From assembly GCF_036327775.1 (NCBI RefSeq), contig NZ_CP109598.1, forward strand, positions 6,212,001 to 6,276,000: a stretch of DNA of 64,000 nucleotides. The letters are read 5' to 3'. How positions within the stretch are numbered: the first letter of the stretch is position 1; each line of letters starts with the position of its first letter. The DNA comes from Streptomyces sp. NBC_01498 (GTDB taxonomy: Bacteria; Actinomycetota; Actinomycetes; Streptomycetales; Streptomycetaceae). Of this stretch, positions 9,228-18,798 are shown in pieces. The translations under genes and the position numbers were made by a program. Below the pieces are notes generated by a model. It was not told the origin of the DNA. It did no database searches and saw only the letters and a list, made by a program, of their open reading frames with translations.

Positions 9228-10312
9228 ACGGCGGCCGGGACCGGCTCGTCGACGCCCTGTACGGCGCCGGCTGGAGCACGGTCAAGAAACTTCCCGAACC
9301 GGTGGCCGGCGCGCTCGGCCGGACCATCGCCGACACCGTGTGGAAGCGGCGCGGGCCGAACGTACTCCGGCTGGAGACCAATCTCGCCCGGGTGGTCCCG
9401 GAGGCGGGCCCCGAACGCCTGGCGGAGCTGTCACGGGCGGGCATGCGCTCGTACATGCGCTACTGGATGGAGTCGTTCCGGCTGCCCGTCTGGAGCGCGG
9501 AACGGGTGCGCGGCAGCGTCGAGATCACCGACCTGGATCTGCTGACCGACGGCCTCAAGAGCGGGCGGGGCGTCGTCCTGGCGCTGCCGCACCTGGCCAA
9601 CTGGGACCTGGCCGGGGCCTGGCTGACCCGGGGCATGGGCGTGCCGTTCACCACCGTCGTGGAACGCCTCAAGCCCGAATCGCTCTTCGACCGCTTCGTG
9701 GAGTACCGCGAGGGCCTCGGTATGGAGGTGCTGCCGCACACCGGTGGCAGCGCCTTCGGGACGCTCGCCCGGCGGCTGCGGGCCGGCGGGCTGGTCTGTC
9801 TGGTCGCCGACCGGGACCTGTCCGCTTCGGGCGTCGAGGTGACGTTCTTCGGCGAGAAGACCCGGATGCCGGCCGGGCCCGCGATGCTGGCCCAGCAGAC
9901 CGGGGCGCTGCTGCTCCCGGCGACGCTCCACTACGACGGGCCCGCGCTCATGCGGGGACGGGTGTATCCGGCCGTCGAGGTGCCGGTGTCAGGCAGACGG
10001 GCCGAGAAGTCGGCCGTCATGACGCAGGCCCTGGCGGACGCGTTCGCGACGGGTATCGCCGAGCACCCGGAGGACTGGCACATGCTGCAACGGCTCTGGC
10101 TCGCCGACCTCGAACCACGTCCGGAGGACGGGGAGCCGGGTGCCGCGGGCACGGCACCGCCATCGGCATCGGCATCGGGTCCGGCGGACGCCGCCGCCGA
10201 CGCCCCGGCCGGGGCGGCACCGGGCCGCGCCGACGGTGCGGCGTCTCCGGCCGCGAGTGATCCGGCCGCCGACGGCGGGCGCGGCGCGGGGAGAACCGGG
10301 GGGCCCCGGTGA
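9224..10312 (+). CDS. Phosphatidylinositol mannoside acyltransferase
   Basis: A 362-residue protein of the LpxL/HtrB-like lysophospholipid acyltransferase family. The catalytic H(x)4D motif is LPHLANWDLAG (His123, Asp128), and a 'GGLVCLVADRDLSASGVEVTFFG' block follows, as in the mycobacterial PatA-type enzymes. It acylates mannose on PIM at the cytoplasmic face of the membrane. The N-terminal helix 'LVDALYGAGWSTVKKLPEPVAGALGRTIAD' probably contacts the membrane. The last 60 or so residues are Ala/Pro/Gly-rich and low complexity, beyond the catalytic domain. It overlaps pgsA by 4 nt and pimA by 4 nt. Confidence 0.87.
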   Translation: MNGGRDRLVDALYGAGWSTVKKLPEPVAGALGRTIADTVWKRRGPNVLRLETNLARVVPEAGPERLAELSRAGMRSYMRYWMESFRLPVWSAERVRGSVEITDLDLLTDGLKSGRGVVLALPHLANWDLAGAWLTRGMGVPFTTVVERLKPESLFDRFVEYREGLGMEVLPHTGGSAFGTLARRLRAGGLVCLVADRDLSASGVEVTFFGEKTRMPAGPAMLAQQTGALLLPATLHYDGPALMRGRVYPAVEVPVSGRRAEKSAVMTQALADAFATGIAEHPEDWHMLQRLWLADLEPRPEDGEPGAAGTAPPSASASGPADAAADAPAGAAPGRADGAASPAASDPAADGGRGAGRTGGPR

Positions 10313-11472
10313 AGATCGGCATCGTCTGCCCGTACTCCTGGGACGTACCGGGCGGAGTCCAGTTCCACATCAGGGACCTCGCGGACCATCTGATCCGGCT
10401 GGGCCACGAGGTCTCGGTGATCGCCCCCGCCGACGACGACACGCCGCTCCCGCCGTTCGTGGTCTCCGCCGGACGGGCCGTGCCCGTCCCGTACAACGGG
10501 TCCGTGGCCCGGCTGAACTTCGGCTTCCTGGCGGCGGCACGGGTCCGGCGCTGGCTGCACGACGGCACCTTCGACGTCATCCACATCCACGAGCCCACCG
10601 CGCCCTCGCTGGGACTGCTCACCTGCTGGGCGGCGCAGGGGCCGATCGTGGCGACGTTCCACACGTCGAACCCGCGCTCGCGCATGATGATCGCCGCGTA
10701 CCCGATCCTCCAGCCGGCGCTGGAGAAGATAAGCGCACGGATCGCCGTCAGCGAGTACGCCCGGCGCACGCTGGTCGAGCACCTGGGCGGCGACGCGGTC
10801 GTCATCCCCAACGGCGTCGACGTCGACTTCTTCGCACGGGCGGACGTCAACCCCGTGTGGCAGGGCGGCACGATCGGCTTCGTCGGGCGCATCGACGAAC
10901 CGCGCAAGGGGCTGCCCGTCCTGATGAAGGCCCTGCCGAAGATCCTCGACGCCTTCCCGGAGACCCGGCTGCTGGTCGCCGGCCGGGGCGACGAGAAGGA
11001 GGCGGTGGAGTCGCTTCCCAAGGAGATGCGCCGCAGCGTCGAATTCCTCGGCATGGTGAGCGACGAGGACAAGGCGCGGCTGCTGCGCAGCGTCGACCTG
11101 TACGTGGCGCCCAACACCGGCGGCGAGAGCTTCGGCATCATCCTGGTCGAGGCGCTGTCGGCGGGCGCGGCGGTGCTGGCGAGCGACCTGGACGCGTTCG
11201 CACAGGTCCTGGACCAGGGCGCGGCGGGCGAGCTGTTCGCCAACGAGGACGCGGACGCGCTGGCCGAGGCGGCGGTGCGGCTGCTGGGGGACCCCGATCG
11301 CCGTACCCGCCTGCGACAGCGCGGCAGCGCGCACGTACGGCGGTTCGACTGGTCGACGGTGGGCGCGGACATCCTGGCGGTGTACGAGACGGTGACGGAC
11401 GGCGCGTCGTCGGTGGCCACCGACGAACGGGTCGGCCTCCGCGCCCGCTTCGGCCTGGCGGCGCGCGAGTAG
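10309..11472 (+). CDS. pimA: GT4 glycosyltransferase, PimA-type phosphatidylinositol mannosyltransferase
   Basis: A 387-residue GT-B glycosyltransferase. The N-terminal Rossmann domain opens KIGIVCPYSWDVPGGVQFH, where the Gly-Gly loop binds the acceptor or phosphate. The C-terminal GT4 signature is the E(x)7E-type motif in 'GESFGIILVEALSAG'. Family and position immediately downstream of pgsA and a PIM acyltransferase match mycobacterial pimA, which moves mannose from GDP-mannose to phosphatidylinositol. The GTG start sits inside the GTGA overlap with the acyltransferase stop. It is the last gene of the lipid operon; the following 670 bp hold tandem repeats. PimA rather than another GT4 activity is inferred from synteny. 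Confidence 0.85.
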   Translation: MKIGIVCPYSWDVPGGVQFHIRDLADHLIRLGHEVSVIAPADDDTPLPPFVVSAGRAVPVPYNGSVARLNFGFLAAARVRRWLHDGTFDVIHIHEPTAPSLGLLTCWAAQGPIVATFHTSNPRSRMMIAAYPILQPALEKISARIAVSEYARRTLVEHLGGDAVVIPNGVDVDFFARADVNPVWQGGTIGFVGRIDEPRKGLPVLMKALPKILDAFPETRLLVAGRGDEKEAVESLPKEMRRSVEFLGMVSDEDKARLLRSVDLYVAPNTGGESFGIILVEALSAGAAVLASDLDAFAQVLDQGAAGELFANEDADALAEAAVRLLGDPDRRTRLRQRGSAHVRRFDWSTVGADILAVYETVTDGASSVATDERVGLRARFGLAARE

Positions 11473-12143
11473 GACATGCCGGGGAGTCCCGCCCGGGTCT
11501 GCGGGCGGGACGTTCCGTGGCCGCTGCGGAGCGGGTGCCCGCCGCCGCCGGGACGTGCGGCGGCCCACGAAGACCGCCGCCGTCGCCCGGGGCCTGGAGG
11601 GGCGGGCGGTGCGTCGGCCGGGTGACCTCCGCGTGCCGCGAACGTCTCCGTGGTCCGTCGTGGAGGCCCGTGTCCGGGGGAGTGTCCTCCGGCCCGGGGA
11701 GGGCGGCCCCGTAGGTACCGGAGCCACCGCCGGACGCCGCCTACGGAGACGAGCGCTGTCGCCTATGCCCGGAGGGGCGGGCGGTGCGTCGGCCGGGGTG
11801 GCCTCCGTGTGCCACGAACGTCTCCGTGGTCCGTCGCGCGGGCCCGTGTCCGGGGGAGTGTCCTCCGGCCCGGGGAGGGCGGCCCCGTAGGTACCGGAGC
11901 CACCGCCGGACGCCGCCTACGGAGACGAGCGCTGTCGCCTATGCCCGGAGGGGCGGGCGGTGCGTCGGCCGGGGTGACCTTCCGGTTCTGTGAACGTCCC
12001 CGCCGACCGCCGCGCGGGCCCGTGCCCGAAGAGTTCCCGGCCGGGGAGGGCGCCCCCCGTACGAACCGGACCCACCGCGGTCGCCCGTGCCCCCGAGGGG
12101 CGGGGTGGGGGCGGCGGTACACGTCACCAGTAGCCTGCCCTGC
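11473..12143. repeat. Intergenic tract with about three tandem copies of a 176-bp unit
   Basis: No gene is seen in this 671-bp gap. Unit 1 starts near 11597, unit 2 at 11772 and unit 3 at 11948, giving periods of 175 and 176 bp. Units 1 and 2 are nearly identical over their second half (GTAGGTACCGGAGCCACC at 11711 and again at 11887). Unit 3 is clearly diverged but keeps both ends, and a fourth partial start appears near 12095. Each unit contains a short imperfect hairpin (CCGGGGGA-GTG-TCCTCCGG type). Open frames through it change phase between units because of the 1-nt length difference, so it is probably not coding. Confidence 0.8.
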
Positions 12144-12689
12144 GTGACCGAAACCCTGATCTGGATCCTCGTCGCACTGGTGGCGATCGGCCTGTACCTC
12201 AGCTGGACCGCCGGCCGGCTCGACCGGCTGCACGCGCGGATCGATGCCGCGCGGGCCTCGCTCGACGCCCAGCTGCTGCGCCGCGCCTCGGTCGCCCAGG
12301 AACTGGCCACCTCGGGCGTCCTCGATCCCGCCGCCTCCATCGTGCTCTACCAGGGCGCGCACGCCGCCCGCCAGGCGGAGGAGGAGCAGCGCGAGGTGGC
12401 CGAGAGCGAGCTGAGCGAGGCACTGCGCGCCGTGTTCGGGGAGACCGCGCAGGTCGAGGCGGTACGGGCCGCCCCCGGCGGCGAGGAGGCCGCGACCGAA
12501 CTGGCCGCCGCCGTACGCCGCGTCCCGATGGCCCGGCGCTTCCACAACGACTCCGTACGGGCGGCCCGCGCCCTGCGTCGGCACCGTACGGTCCGCCTGT
12601 TCCGACTGGCCGGCCACGCCCCGTTCCCGCTCGCCTTCGAGATGGACGACCAGCCCCCGGTCGCCCTCGCCGACCGCCCCGGCACCTAG
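12144..12689 (+). CDS. LemA-like single-pass membrane protein
   Basis: 181 residues from GTG at 12144. One N-terminal transmembrane helix (about residues 4-19, 'LIWILVALVAIGLYLSW') is followed by a helical, Arg/Ala/Glu-rich domain. The late 'RRFHNDSVRAARALR...FPLAFEMDD' block resembles the C-terminal end of LemA proteins (R-x-Y-N...FP...F-x-x-x-x-F-E), so the topology is Nout with a cytoplasmic or external four-helix domain. The function of the family is unknown. It follows the repeat tract, and the mycobacterial locus carries a Nudix/membrane gene at this position. Assignment is by weak similarity. Confidence 0.6.
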   Translation: MTETLIWILVALVAIGLYLSWTAGRLDRLHARIDAARASLDAQLLRRASVAQELATSGVLDPAASIVLYQGAHAARQAEEEQREVAESELSEALRAVFGETAQVEAVRAAPGGEEAATELAAAVRRVPMARRFHNDSVRAARALRRHRTVRLFRLAGHAPFPLAFEMDDQPPVALADRPGT

Positions 12690-13019
12690 CCCGTATCCGC
12701 CGATGGGCGGAGGCCGTTTTCAGCCCCGCCGGAACATCCCAGCCACTCCGGCGTGTGAGGAGCGGGGTCCGGGGCGGCGCCCCGGTTTCGGGAAGGGGCG
12801 GGGAGGGGACCAGGCCCGCCGCAGGCGCCGCCCTCACCCCGCCCGACGCGGGCCGGCGCGCTCCTTCGACCGCGCGACCGGACCGCGTACGTCCGGAAAT
12901 GATCCACCGGCCTGCCATTGGCCCTTGCTGTGGACCGGTCCGCAGAGGTTTGCTCGGCTCGTCATCGGGCTCCCCGGACGCCCACCGCCCAGCCTTCCGC
13001 ACCCAGTGAGGTCGTCACC
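12690..13019. repeat. Intergenic region with a common Streptomyces interspersed repeat
   Basis: A 330-bp gap without a gene. Roughly 12721-12810 begins CAGCCCCGCCGG, passes through a GCGGGGTCCGGGGCGGCGCCCCGG hairpin region (7-bp stem 12769-12775/12779-12785) and ends GGGAAGGGGCGGGGAGGGG. This resembles the short GC-rich element found between many Streptomyces genes. The remaining 200 bp before pdxS show no clear structure; the pdxS promoter should lie here but I cannot place it. Confidence 0.5.
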
Positions 13020-13934
13020 GTGTCCAGCACGCTTCCCACCCCCGCCCAGACCCCCGAGACCGGCACCGCGCGCGTGAAGCGCGGCATGGCCGAGCAGCTC
13101 AAGGGTGGCGTGATCATGGACGTGGTCACGCCCGACCAGGCGAAGATCGCCGAGGACGCCGGCGCGGTCGCCGTGATGGCGCTGGAGCGGGTTCCCGCCG
13201 ACATCCGTAAGGACGGCGGCGTCGCGCGGATGTCCGACCCCGACATGATCGAGGGCATCATCGAGGCCGTCTCGATCCCCGTGATGGCCAAGTCCCGCAT
13301 CGGCCACTTCGTGGAGGCCCAGGTCCTCCAGTCCCTCGGCGTCGACTACATCGACGAGTCCGAGGTGCTGACCCCGGCCGACGAGGTCAACCACGCCGAC
13401 AAGTGGGCCTTCACCACGCCGTTCGTCTGCGGCGCGACCAACCTGGGCGAGGCCCTGCGCCGGATCGCCGAGGGCGCGGCCATGATCCGCTCCAAGGGCG
13501 AGGCCGGTACCGGCAACGTCGTGGAGGCCGTCCGCCACCTGCGCCAGATCAAGAACGAGATCGCCAAGCTGCGCGGCTACGACAACAACGAGCTGTACGC
13601 CGCCGCGAAGGAGCTGCGCGCCCCGTACGAGATCGTCAAGGAGGTCGCCGCGCTGGGCAAGCTGCCCGTCGTGCTGTTCTCCGCGGGCGGCGTGGCCACC
13701 CCGGCGGACGCCGCGCTGATGCGCCAGCTCGGCGCCGAGGGCGTCTTCGTCGGCTCCGGCATCTTCAAGTCCGGTGACCCCGCCAAGCGCGCCGCCGCCA
13801 TCGTGAAGGCCACCACCTTCTACGACGACCCGAAGATCGTCGCGGACGCGTCCCGCAACCTCGGCGAGGCCATGGTCGGCATCAACATCGACACCCTGCC
13901 CGCGTCCGAGCACTACGCCAACCGTGGCTGGTGA
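13020..13934 (+). CDS. pdxS: Pyridoxal 5'-phosphate synthase, PdxS subunit
   Basis: A 304-residue (beta/alpha)8 lyase that makes PLP from ribose 5-phosphate, glyceraldehyde 3-phosphate and ammonia delivered by PdxT. Key residues are visible: Asp34 in 'GGVIMDVV', Lys91 in '[10 protein letters not shown]' (Schiff base with the pentose) and Lys159 in '[12 protein letters not shown]' (transfer site). Length and motifs match the family. The GTG start at 13020 is followed by a non-conserved 20-residue Pro/Thr-rich leader before '[13 protein letters not shown]'. It overlaps pdxT by 11 nt, ensuring coupled synthesis of the complex. Confidence 0.96.
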   Translation: MSSTLPTPAQTPETGTARVKRGMAEQLKGGVIMDVVTPDQAKIAEDAGAVAVMALERVPADIRKDGGVARMSDPDMIEGIIEAVSIPVMAKSRIGHFVEAQVLQSLGVDYIDESEVLTPADEVNHADKWAFTTPFVCGATNLGEALRRIAEGAAMIRSKGEAGTGNVVEAVRHLRQIKNEIAKLRGYDNNELYAAAKELRAPYEIVKEVAALGKLPVVLFSAGGVATPADAALMRQLGAEGVFVGSGIFKSGDPAKRAAAIVKATTFYDDPKIVADASRNLGEAMVGINIDTLPASEHYANRGW

Positions 13935-14529
13935 CCGGGGCGCCGCGCGCGGCCCGCTGATCGGCGTCCTGGCCCTCCAGGGCGACGTACGGGAGCACCT
14001 GACCGCCCTGGCGGCGGCCGGTGCCGAGCCCACGAGCGTGCGGCGGCCCGACGAACTGGCCGCCGTCGACGGCCTGGTGATCCCCGGCGGCGAGTCCACC
14101 ACCATGTCCAAACTGGCCGTCCTCTTCGGGATGCTGGACCCGCTGCGCGAGCGCGTTCGTGCCGGGATGCCGGTCTACGGCACCTGCGCCGGACTGATCA
14201 TGCTCGCCGAGAAGATCCTCGACCCGCGCTCCGGGCAGGAGACCGTCGGCGGCATCGACATGATCGTCCGCCGGAACGCCTTCGGGCGGCAGAACGAGTC
14301 CTTCGAGGCGGCCGTCGACGTGGCGGGCGTGGGACCGGTGCACGGGGTGTTCATCCGGGCGCCCTGGGTGGAGTCCGTGGGCGCCGAGGTCCAGGTGCTG
14401 GCCGAGCACGACGGGCACGTCGTCGCCGTACGGCAGGGCAATGCCCTCGCGACGGCGTTCCACCCCGAACTCACCGGCGACCACCGGCTGCACGGCTACT
14501 TCGCGGAGATGGTGCGCTCCGCCGGGTGA
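13924..14529 (+). CDS. pdxT: Pyridoxal 5'-phosphate synthase, glutaminase subunit PdxT
   Basis: A 201-residue class I glutamine amidotransferase that hydrolyses glutamine and channels ammonia to PdxS. The triad is visible: Cys88 in '[11 protein letters not shown]', then His180 and Glu182 in 'FHPELTGD'. The glycine loop '[13 protein letters not shown]' builds the oxyanion region. Translation starts at GTG 13924 inside the end of pdxS; the first ten residues ([10 protein letters not shown]) precede the conserved '[13 protein letters not shown]'. It is followed 62 nt later by yebC. Confidence 0.96.
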   Translation: MAGDRGAARGPLIGVLALQGDVREHLTALAAAGAEPTSVRRPDELAAVDGLVIPGGESTTMSKLAVLFGMLDPLRERVRAGMPVYGTCAGLIMLAEKILDPRSGQETVGGIDMIVRRNAFGRQNESFEAAVDVAGVGPVHGVFIRAPWVESVGAEVQVLAEHDGHVVAVRQGNALATAFHPELTGDHRLHGYFAEMVRSAG

Positions 14530-14591
14530 GGGGATCCCGGTAGGATCTCTGCCGAACGGAGCAGGATGGGTTACGCGAAGGAGACAGGCAG

Positions 14592-15344
14592 ATGTCCGGC
14601 CACTCTAAATGGGCTACGACGAAGCACAAGAAGGCCGTGATCGATGCCAAGCGCGGCAAGCTCTTCGCGAAGCTGATCAAGAACATCGAGGTCGCGGCCC
14701 GTACCGGTGGCGCCGACGTCGACGGCAACCCGACCCTCTTCGACGCCATCCAGAAGGCCAAGAAGAGCTCGGTCCCGAACAAGAACATCGACTCGGCCGT
14801 CAAGCGCGGCGCCGGCCTGGAGGCCGGTGGCGCCGACTACGAGACGATCATGTACGAGGGTTACGGGCCCAACGGTGTCGCCGTGCTCATCGAGTGCCTC
14901 ACCGACAACCGCAACCGCGCCGCCTCCGACGTCCGGGTCGCGATGACCCGCAACGGCGGCTCGATGGCCGACCCCGGTTCCGTGTCGTACCTGTTCCACC
15001 GCAAGGGCGTCGTGATCGTCCCCAAGGGCGAACTGGGCGAGGACGACGTCCTCGGCGCCGTCCTCGACGCGGGCGCCGAGGAGGTCAACGACCTCGGCGA
15101 GTCCTTCGAGGTGCTCAGCGAGGCCACCGACCTGGTCGAGGTCCGCACCGCGCTCCAGCAGGCCGGTATCGACTACGACTCCGCCGACACCAACTTCGTG
15201 CCGACCATGCAGGTCGAGCTGGACGAGGACGGAGCGCGGAAGATCTTCAAGCTGATCGACGCGCTGGAGGACAGCGACGACGTGCAGAACGTCTTCGCCA
15301 ACTTCGACGTCTCGGACGACGTCATGGAGAAGGTCGACGCCTGA
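14592..15344 (+). CDS. yebC: YebC/PmpR family transcriptional or translational regulator
   Basis: A 250-residue protein starting [20 protein letters not shown], the hallmark of the YebC/TACO1 family. The usual three domains are present, including the acidic central stretch ('[19 protein letters not shown]'). Members have been described both as DNA-binding regulators near ruvC and, more recently, as factors helping ribosomes through difficult motifs such as polyproline. A GGAGA ribosome-binding sequence lies 10 nt before ATG, and a TAGGAT -10-like hexamer at 14541 could provide its own promoter. A strong hairpin follows the gene. Its exact role here is not determined. Confidence 0.95.
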   Translation: MSGHSKWATTKHKKAVIDAKRGKLFAKLIKNIEVAARTGGADVDGNPTLFDAIQKAKKSSVPNKNIDSAVKRGAGLEAGGADYETIMYEGYGPNGVAVLIECLTDNRNRAASDVRVAMTRNGGSMADPGSVSYLFHRKGVVIVPKGELGEDDVLGAVLDAGAEEVNDLGESFEVLSEATDLVEVRTALQQAGIDYDSADTNFVPTMQVELDEDGARKIFKLIDALEDSDDVQNVFANFDVSDDVMEKVDA

Positions 15345-15391
15345 CCGGTGGGCGAAGCGGCGCGCGGTCACCCGGCGCCGACCCGGCTGTA

Positions 15392-15432
15392 CGCGGCGGG
15401 CCGACGGGACACACCCCCGTCGGCCCGCCGCG
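15392..15432 (+). terminator. yebC terminator hairpin
   Basis: A perfect 17-bp inverted repeat (15392-15408 with 15416-15432) has a 7-nt loop and is followed by TTGTCAG. It separates yebC from the ruvC operon. Confidence 0.75.
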
Positions 15433-15527
15433 TTGTCAGTGCCGACCGATACTGTGCCGAGCAGGTGTTCTGACCCATCGGCAGAACGTGTGAGCGAGCG
15501 GGACCGAGAGGGCGAGGGGGAGGGACG

Positions 15528-16091
15528 ATGCGGGTGATGGGTGTGGACCCCGGGCTGACGCGATGCGGGGTCGGCGTCGTCGAGGGCGTCGCGGGACGCC
15601 CGTTGACGATGCTCGGCGTCGGCGTGGTGCGCACCTCCGCCGACGCGGACCTCGGCTCCCGACTGGTCGCGGTCGAACGCGGCCTGGAAGCCTGGCTGGA
15701 CGAGCACCGGCCCGAAGTGGTCGCCGTGGAGCGGGTGTTCAGCCAGCACAACGTCCGTACGGTGATGGGCACGGCCCAGGCCAGCGCCGTCGCGATGCTG
15801 TGCGCCGCCCGCCGGGGCATCCCCGTCGTCCTGCACACCCCCAGCGAGGTCAAGGCCGCCGTCACCGGCAGCGGTCGCGCCGACAAGGCACAGGTCGGCG
15901 CCATGGTGACCCGGCTCCTGCGGCTGGACGCCCCGCCCAAGCCGGCCGACGCCGCCGACGCCCTCGCCCTGGCGATCTGTCACATCTGGCGCGCCCCGGC
16001 CGTCAACCGTCTCCAGCAGGCGCACGCCGCGGCCAAGGCGTCGCGACCCGCCGCCCCCGCATCCGCATCCGTACGGAAGGTCCCCCGATGA
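15528..16091 (+). CDS. ruvC: Crossover junction endodeoxyribonuclease RuvC
   Basis: A 187-residue RNase H-fold nuclease that cuts Holliday junctions symmetrically. Catalytic acids are in the expected places: Asp7 in '[14 protein letters not shown]', Glu in 'VVAVERVF', and the Asp pair in '[12 protein letters not shown]'. The last 20 or so residues are Ala/Pro/Arg-rich and variable. The ATG is preceded by GGGAGGGAC. The stop overlaps ruvA (ATGA), so ruvC and ruvA are translationally coupled. This is the standard actinobacterial ruvCAB arrangement. Confidence 0.96.
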   Translation: MRVMGVDPGLTRCGVGVVEGVAGRPLTMLGVGVVRTSADADLGSRLVAVERGLEAWLDEHRPEVVAVERVFSQHNVRTVMGTAQASAVAMLCAARRGIPVVLHTPSEVKAAVTGSGRADKAQVGAMVTRLLRLDAPPKPADAADALALAICHIWRAPAVNRLQQAHAAAKASRPAAPASASVRKVPR

Positions 16092-16714
16092 TCGCCTTCG
16101 TCACCGGCCCGGTAACGGCCCTCGCCCCCGGCTCCGCGGTGATCGAGGTCGGTGGCGTCGGCATGCTCGTCCAGTGCACCCCGGCCACCCTCGCCGGCCT
16201 GCGCGTCGGCGAGCAGGCGAGGATCGCCACCTCGCTGGTCGTCCGCGAGGACTCCCTCACGCTGTACGGCTTCGCCGACGACGACGAGCGCCAGACCTTC
16301 GAGCTCCTCCAGACCGCGAGCGGCGTCGGCCCCCGGCTCGCCCAGGCGATGCTCGCCGTGCACGCGCCCGACACCCTGCGGGTCGCCGTCGCCACGGACG
16401 ACGAGAAGACCCTCACCGCCGTCCCCGGCATCGGCAAGAAGGGCGCCCAGAAGCTGCTGCTGGAGCTGAAGGACCGGCTCGGCGAGCCCGTCGGCACCCC
16501 GGTGGGCCGACCGGGCGGCGGGTTCTCCGTCCCCCTCGCCTGGCACGATCAGCTGCACGCGGCGCTGATCGGCCTCGGGTACGCCACCAGGGAGGCCGAC
16601 GAGGCGGTCGCGCTGGTCACCCCCCAGGCCGAGGCGGCGATCACGGCCGGGGAGGAGCCCGCCGTACCGAGGCTGCTGCGGGCCGCGCTCCAGTCGCTGA
16701 ACCGCGCACGCTGA
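16088..16714 (+). CDS. ruvA: Holliday junction DNA helicase subunit RuvA
   Basis: A 208-residue junction-recognition subunit. Domain I is the OB fold ('[22 protein letters not shown]'), domain II has two helix-hairpin-helix motifs ('[17 protein letters not shown]' and '[19 protein letters not shown]'), and domain III after a Gly/Pro linker binds RuvB. It overlaps ruvC by 4 nt. The 3' end contains a 14-bp tandem duplication (16697-16710 and 16711-16724, CTGAACCGCGCACG), and the stop codon falls inside the second copy. Confidence 0.96.
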   Translation: MIAFVTGPVTALAPGSAVIEVGGVGMLVQCTPATLAGLRVGEQARIATSLVVREDSLTLYGFADDDERQTFELLQTASGVGPRLAQAMLAVHAPDTLRVAVATDDEKTLTAVPGIGKKGAQKLLLELKDRLGEPVGTPVGRPGGGFSVPLAWHDQLHAALIGLGYATREADEAVALVTPQAEAAITAGEEPAVPRLLRAALQSLNRAR

Positions 16715-16885
16715 ACCGCGCACGCTGACCAGGGACCAGGGACCCACGGCCCGGGACCCGGGTCGCCGACCGCTCGCACCGACCGGCACGGGCACGGGCC
16801 ACCCCGCCGGCGCCGCCGGACCGGCGCCGGAGCCGACTTCCACGGGACCGTCCACGGACGGCCCGCTTCCACGAGGTGAACCACA

Positions 16886-17998
16886 GTGAACTGGGACGAC
16901 AGCAGCGACAGGACTCCCGGCGGCCCCCCGCCGGCGGACGGCGGGGACCCGGCCACCGGGGGCGACCGGCTCGTCACCGCGTCCGCCGACGGTGAGGACC
17001 AGGCGGTCGAGGCCGCGCTGCGCCCCAAGTCGCTGCACGAGTTCGTCGGGCAGGAGCGCGTACGCGAACAGCTCGACCTCGTCCTGAAGGCCGCCCGCGC
17101 CCGGGGCGCCACCGCCGACCACGTCCTGCTGTCGGGCGCGCCGGGACTCGGCAAGACCACCCTCTCCATGATCATCGCGGCCGAGATGGGCGCCCCGATC
17201 CGTATCACATCGGGCCCGGCCATCCAGCACGCCGGTGACCTCGCCGCGATCCTCTCCTCCCTCCAGGAGGGCGAGGTCCTGTTCCTCGACGAGATCCACC
17301 GGATGTCGCGGCCCGCCGAGGAAATGCTCTACATGGCCATGGAGGACTTCCGCGTCGACGTCATCGTCGGCAAGGGCCCCGGCGCCACCGCCATCCCGCT
17401 GGAACTGCCGCCGTTCACCCTCGTCGGCGCCACCACCCGGGCCGGTCTGCTGCCGCCCCCGCTGCGCGACCGGTTCGGTTTCACCGCGCAGATGGAGTTC
17501 TACGAGCCCGCCGAGCTGGAACGGGTCGTCCACCGTTCCGCGCACCTCCTCGACCTGGAGATCGACACCGCCGGTGCCGCCGAGATCGCCGGGCGCTCAC
17601 GGGGCACCCCCCGTATCGCCAACCGGCTGCTGCGCCGGGTCCGCGACTACGCGCAGGTCAAGGCCGACGGCCGGATCGACCGGGAGATCGCCGCCGCCGC
17701 CCTCCAGGTGTACGAGGTCGACCGGCGCGGGCTGGACCGTCTCGACCGGGCAGTGCTCCAAGCCCTGCTCAAGCTGTTCGGCGGCGGCCCGGTCGGTCTG
17801 TCGACCCTCGCGGTCGCGGTGGGGGAGGAGCGCGAGACCGTCGAGGAGGTCGCCGAGCCCTTCCTCGTACGGGAGGGACTGCTGGCCCGCACCCCCCGGG
17901 GCCGGGTCGCGACCCCCGCCGCGTGGGCGCATCTGGGGCTCGCCCCACCGCCCGGCGGGCCCGGCACGGGCGGGCAACCGGGGCTGTTCGGGGTGTGA
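16886..17998 (+). CDS. ruvB: Holliday junction branch migration ATPase RuvB
   Basis: A 370-residue AAA+ motor that drives branch migration with RuvA. Walker A is GAPGLGKTT (residues 84-92), Walker B is '[10 protein letters not shown]', sensor 1 is in 'LVGATTRAG', and the arginine finger region is '[10 protein letters not shown]'. The C-terminal winged-helix domain includes '[15 protein letters not shown]'. The first 30 residues are a Gly/Asp-rich extension absent from the E. coli protein. GTG start at 16886, with AGGTGAA upstream. It is separated from ruvA by 171 nt of GC-rich sequence, unlike the tight ruvC-ruvA join. Confidence 0.96.
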   Translation: MNWDDSSDRTPGGPPPADGGDPATGGDRLVTASADGEDQAVEAALRPKSLHEFVGQERVREQLDLVLKAARARGATADHVLLSGAPGLGKTTLSMIIAAEMGAPIRITSGPAIQHAGDLAAILSSLQEGEVLFLDEIHRMSRPAEEMLYMAMEDFRVDVIVGKGPGATAIPLELPPFTLVGATTRAGLLPPPLRDRFGFTAQMEFYEPAELERVVHRSAHLLDLEIDTAGAAEIAGRSRGTPRIANRLLRRVRDYAQVKADGRIDREIAAAALQVYEVDRRGLDRLDRAVLQALLKLFGGGPVGLSTLAVAVGEERETVEEVAEPFLVREGLLARTPRGRVATPAAWAHLGLAPPPGGPGTGGQPGLFGV

Positions 17999-18164
17999 GC
18001 GGACGCGCACCCGCCCCGGCAGGAACCCCGGCGGCATGCCGGGCGTTGTTCCATCGACGCGGACTCGCTTAGACTCCGCCGATGCCGCCCTCAAAAAGTC
18101 GGCGCACCCACCCCCGTATACCAGGCCGCTCGACAACGCGGTCGTGCGAAGGAAGTTCCCTCCC

Positions 18165-18653
18165 GTGAATGGTCTCGCGACCCTCCTCCCCTTCATCGTG
18201 CTCATCGGGGCCATGTTCCTGATGACCCGGTCCGCCAAGAAGAAGCAGCAGGCGGCTGCGCAGATGCGCGACGAGATGCAGCCCGGCGCCGGTGTCCGCA
18301 CGATCGGAGGCATGTACGCCACCGTGAAGGAGGTTCACGACGACACCGTGCTCCTCGAGGTCGCCCCGGGCGTCCACGCGGTCTACGCGAAGAACTCCAT
18401 CGGCGCGGTCCTCACGGACGAGGACTACAACCGCATCGTCCACGGCGACGAGGAGGAGACCGACGCCGACGGGCCGGTCGTCCCCGACGACGCCTCCTCG
18501 CTGACCGAGGGCACGGACGTCGCGCGGATCGACCTCGGCAAGAGCGACGCGGCCGACAGCACCGCCGACGCCGACGCCGTCGTGACCAAGGCCGACGCCG
18601 AGAAGGCCGAGACCGGCGACGCCAAGGCCGACGGCGAGAGCGGCGCGAAGTAG
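18165..18653 (+). CDS. yajC: Preprotein translocase accessory subunit YajC
   Basis: 162 residues from GTG 18165 (AAGGAAG upstream). One N-terminal transmembrane helix ('LATLLPFIVLIGAMFLM') is followed by the conserved cytoplasmic 'KKKQQAAAQMRDEMQPGAGVRTIGG' block, which is shared with all YajC. The final 60 residues are acidic and repetitive (Asp/Ala/Lys/Glu), an actinobacterial extension. YajC associates with SecDF next to SecYEG. It lies directly upstream of secD and secF, consistent with one transcript. An open frame extends far upstream, but that part overlaps ruvB in another phase. Confidence 0.92.
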   Translation: MNGLATLLPFIVLIGAMFLMTRSAKKKQQAAAQMRDEMQPGAGVRTIGGMYATVKEVHDDTVLLEVAPGVHAVYAKNSIGAVLTDEDYNRIVHGDEEETDADGPVVPDDASSLTEGTDVARIDLGKSDAADSTADADAVVTKADAEKAETGDAKADGESGAK

Positions 18654-18798
18654 TCCCGTCCGGTAACCGCGCCGCGCCCACGGGCGCACCGCGGTCCCCG
18701 GACGGCGGCGGTATTCGCGCGGGCACGTCCCCACAACACTTCGTTGCCGCTCCGTCGCTCACCCGGCGTGGAGCGGTCGGACAGGGAGAAACGAAAAG

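Noticed and set aside
11555..12147. Proteins encoded by the 176-bp tandem repeats
   Set aside because: Frames shift between units, composition is Arg/Gly/Pro-rich, and no ribosome-binding site or conserved motif is present.
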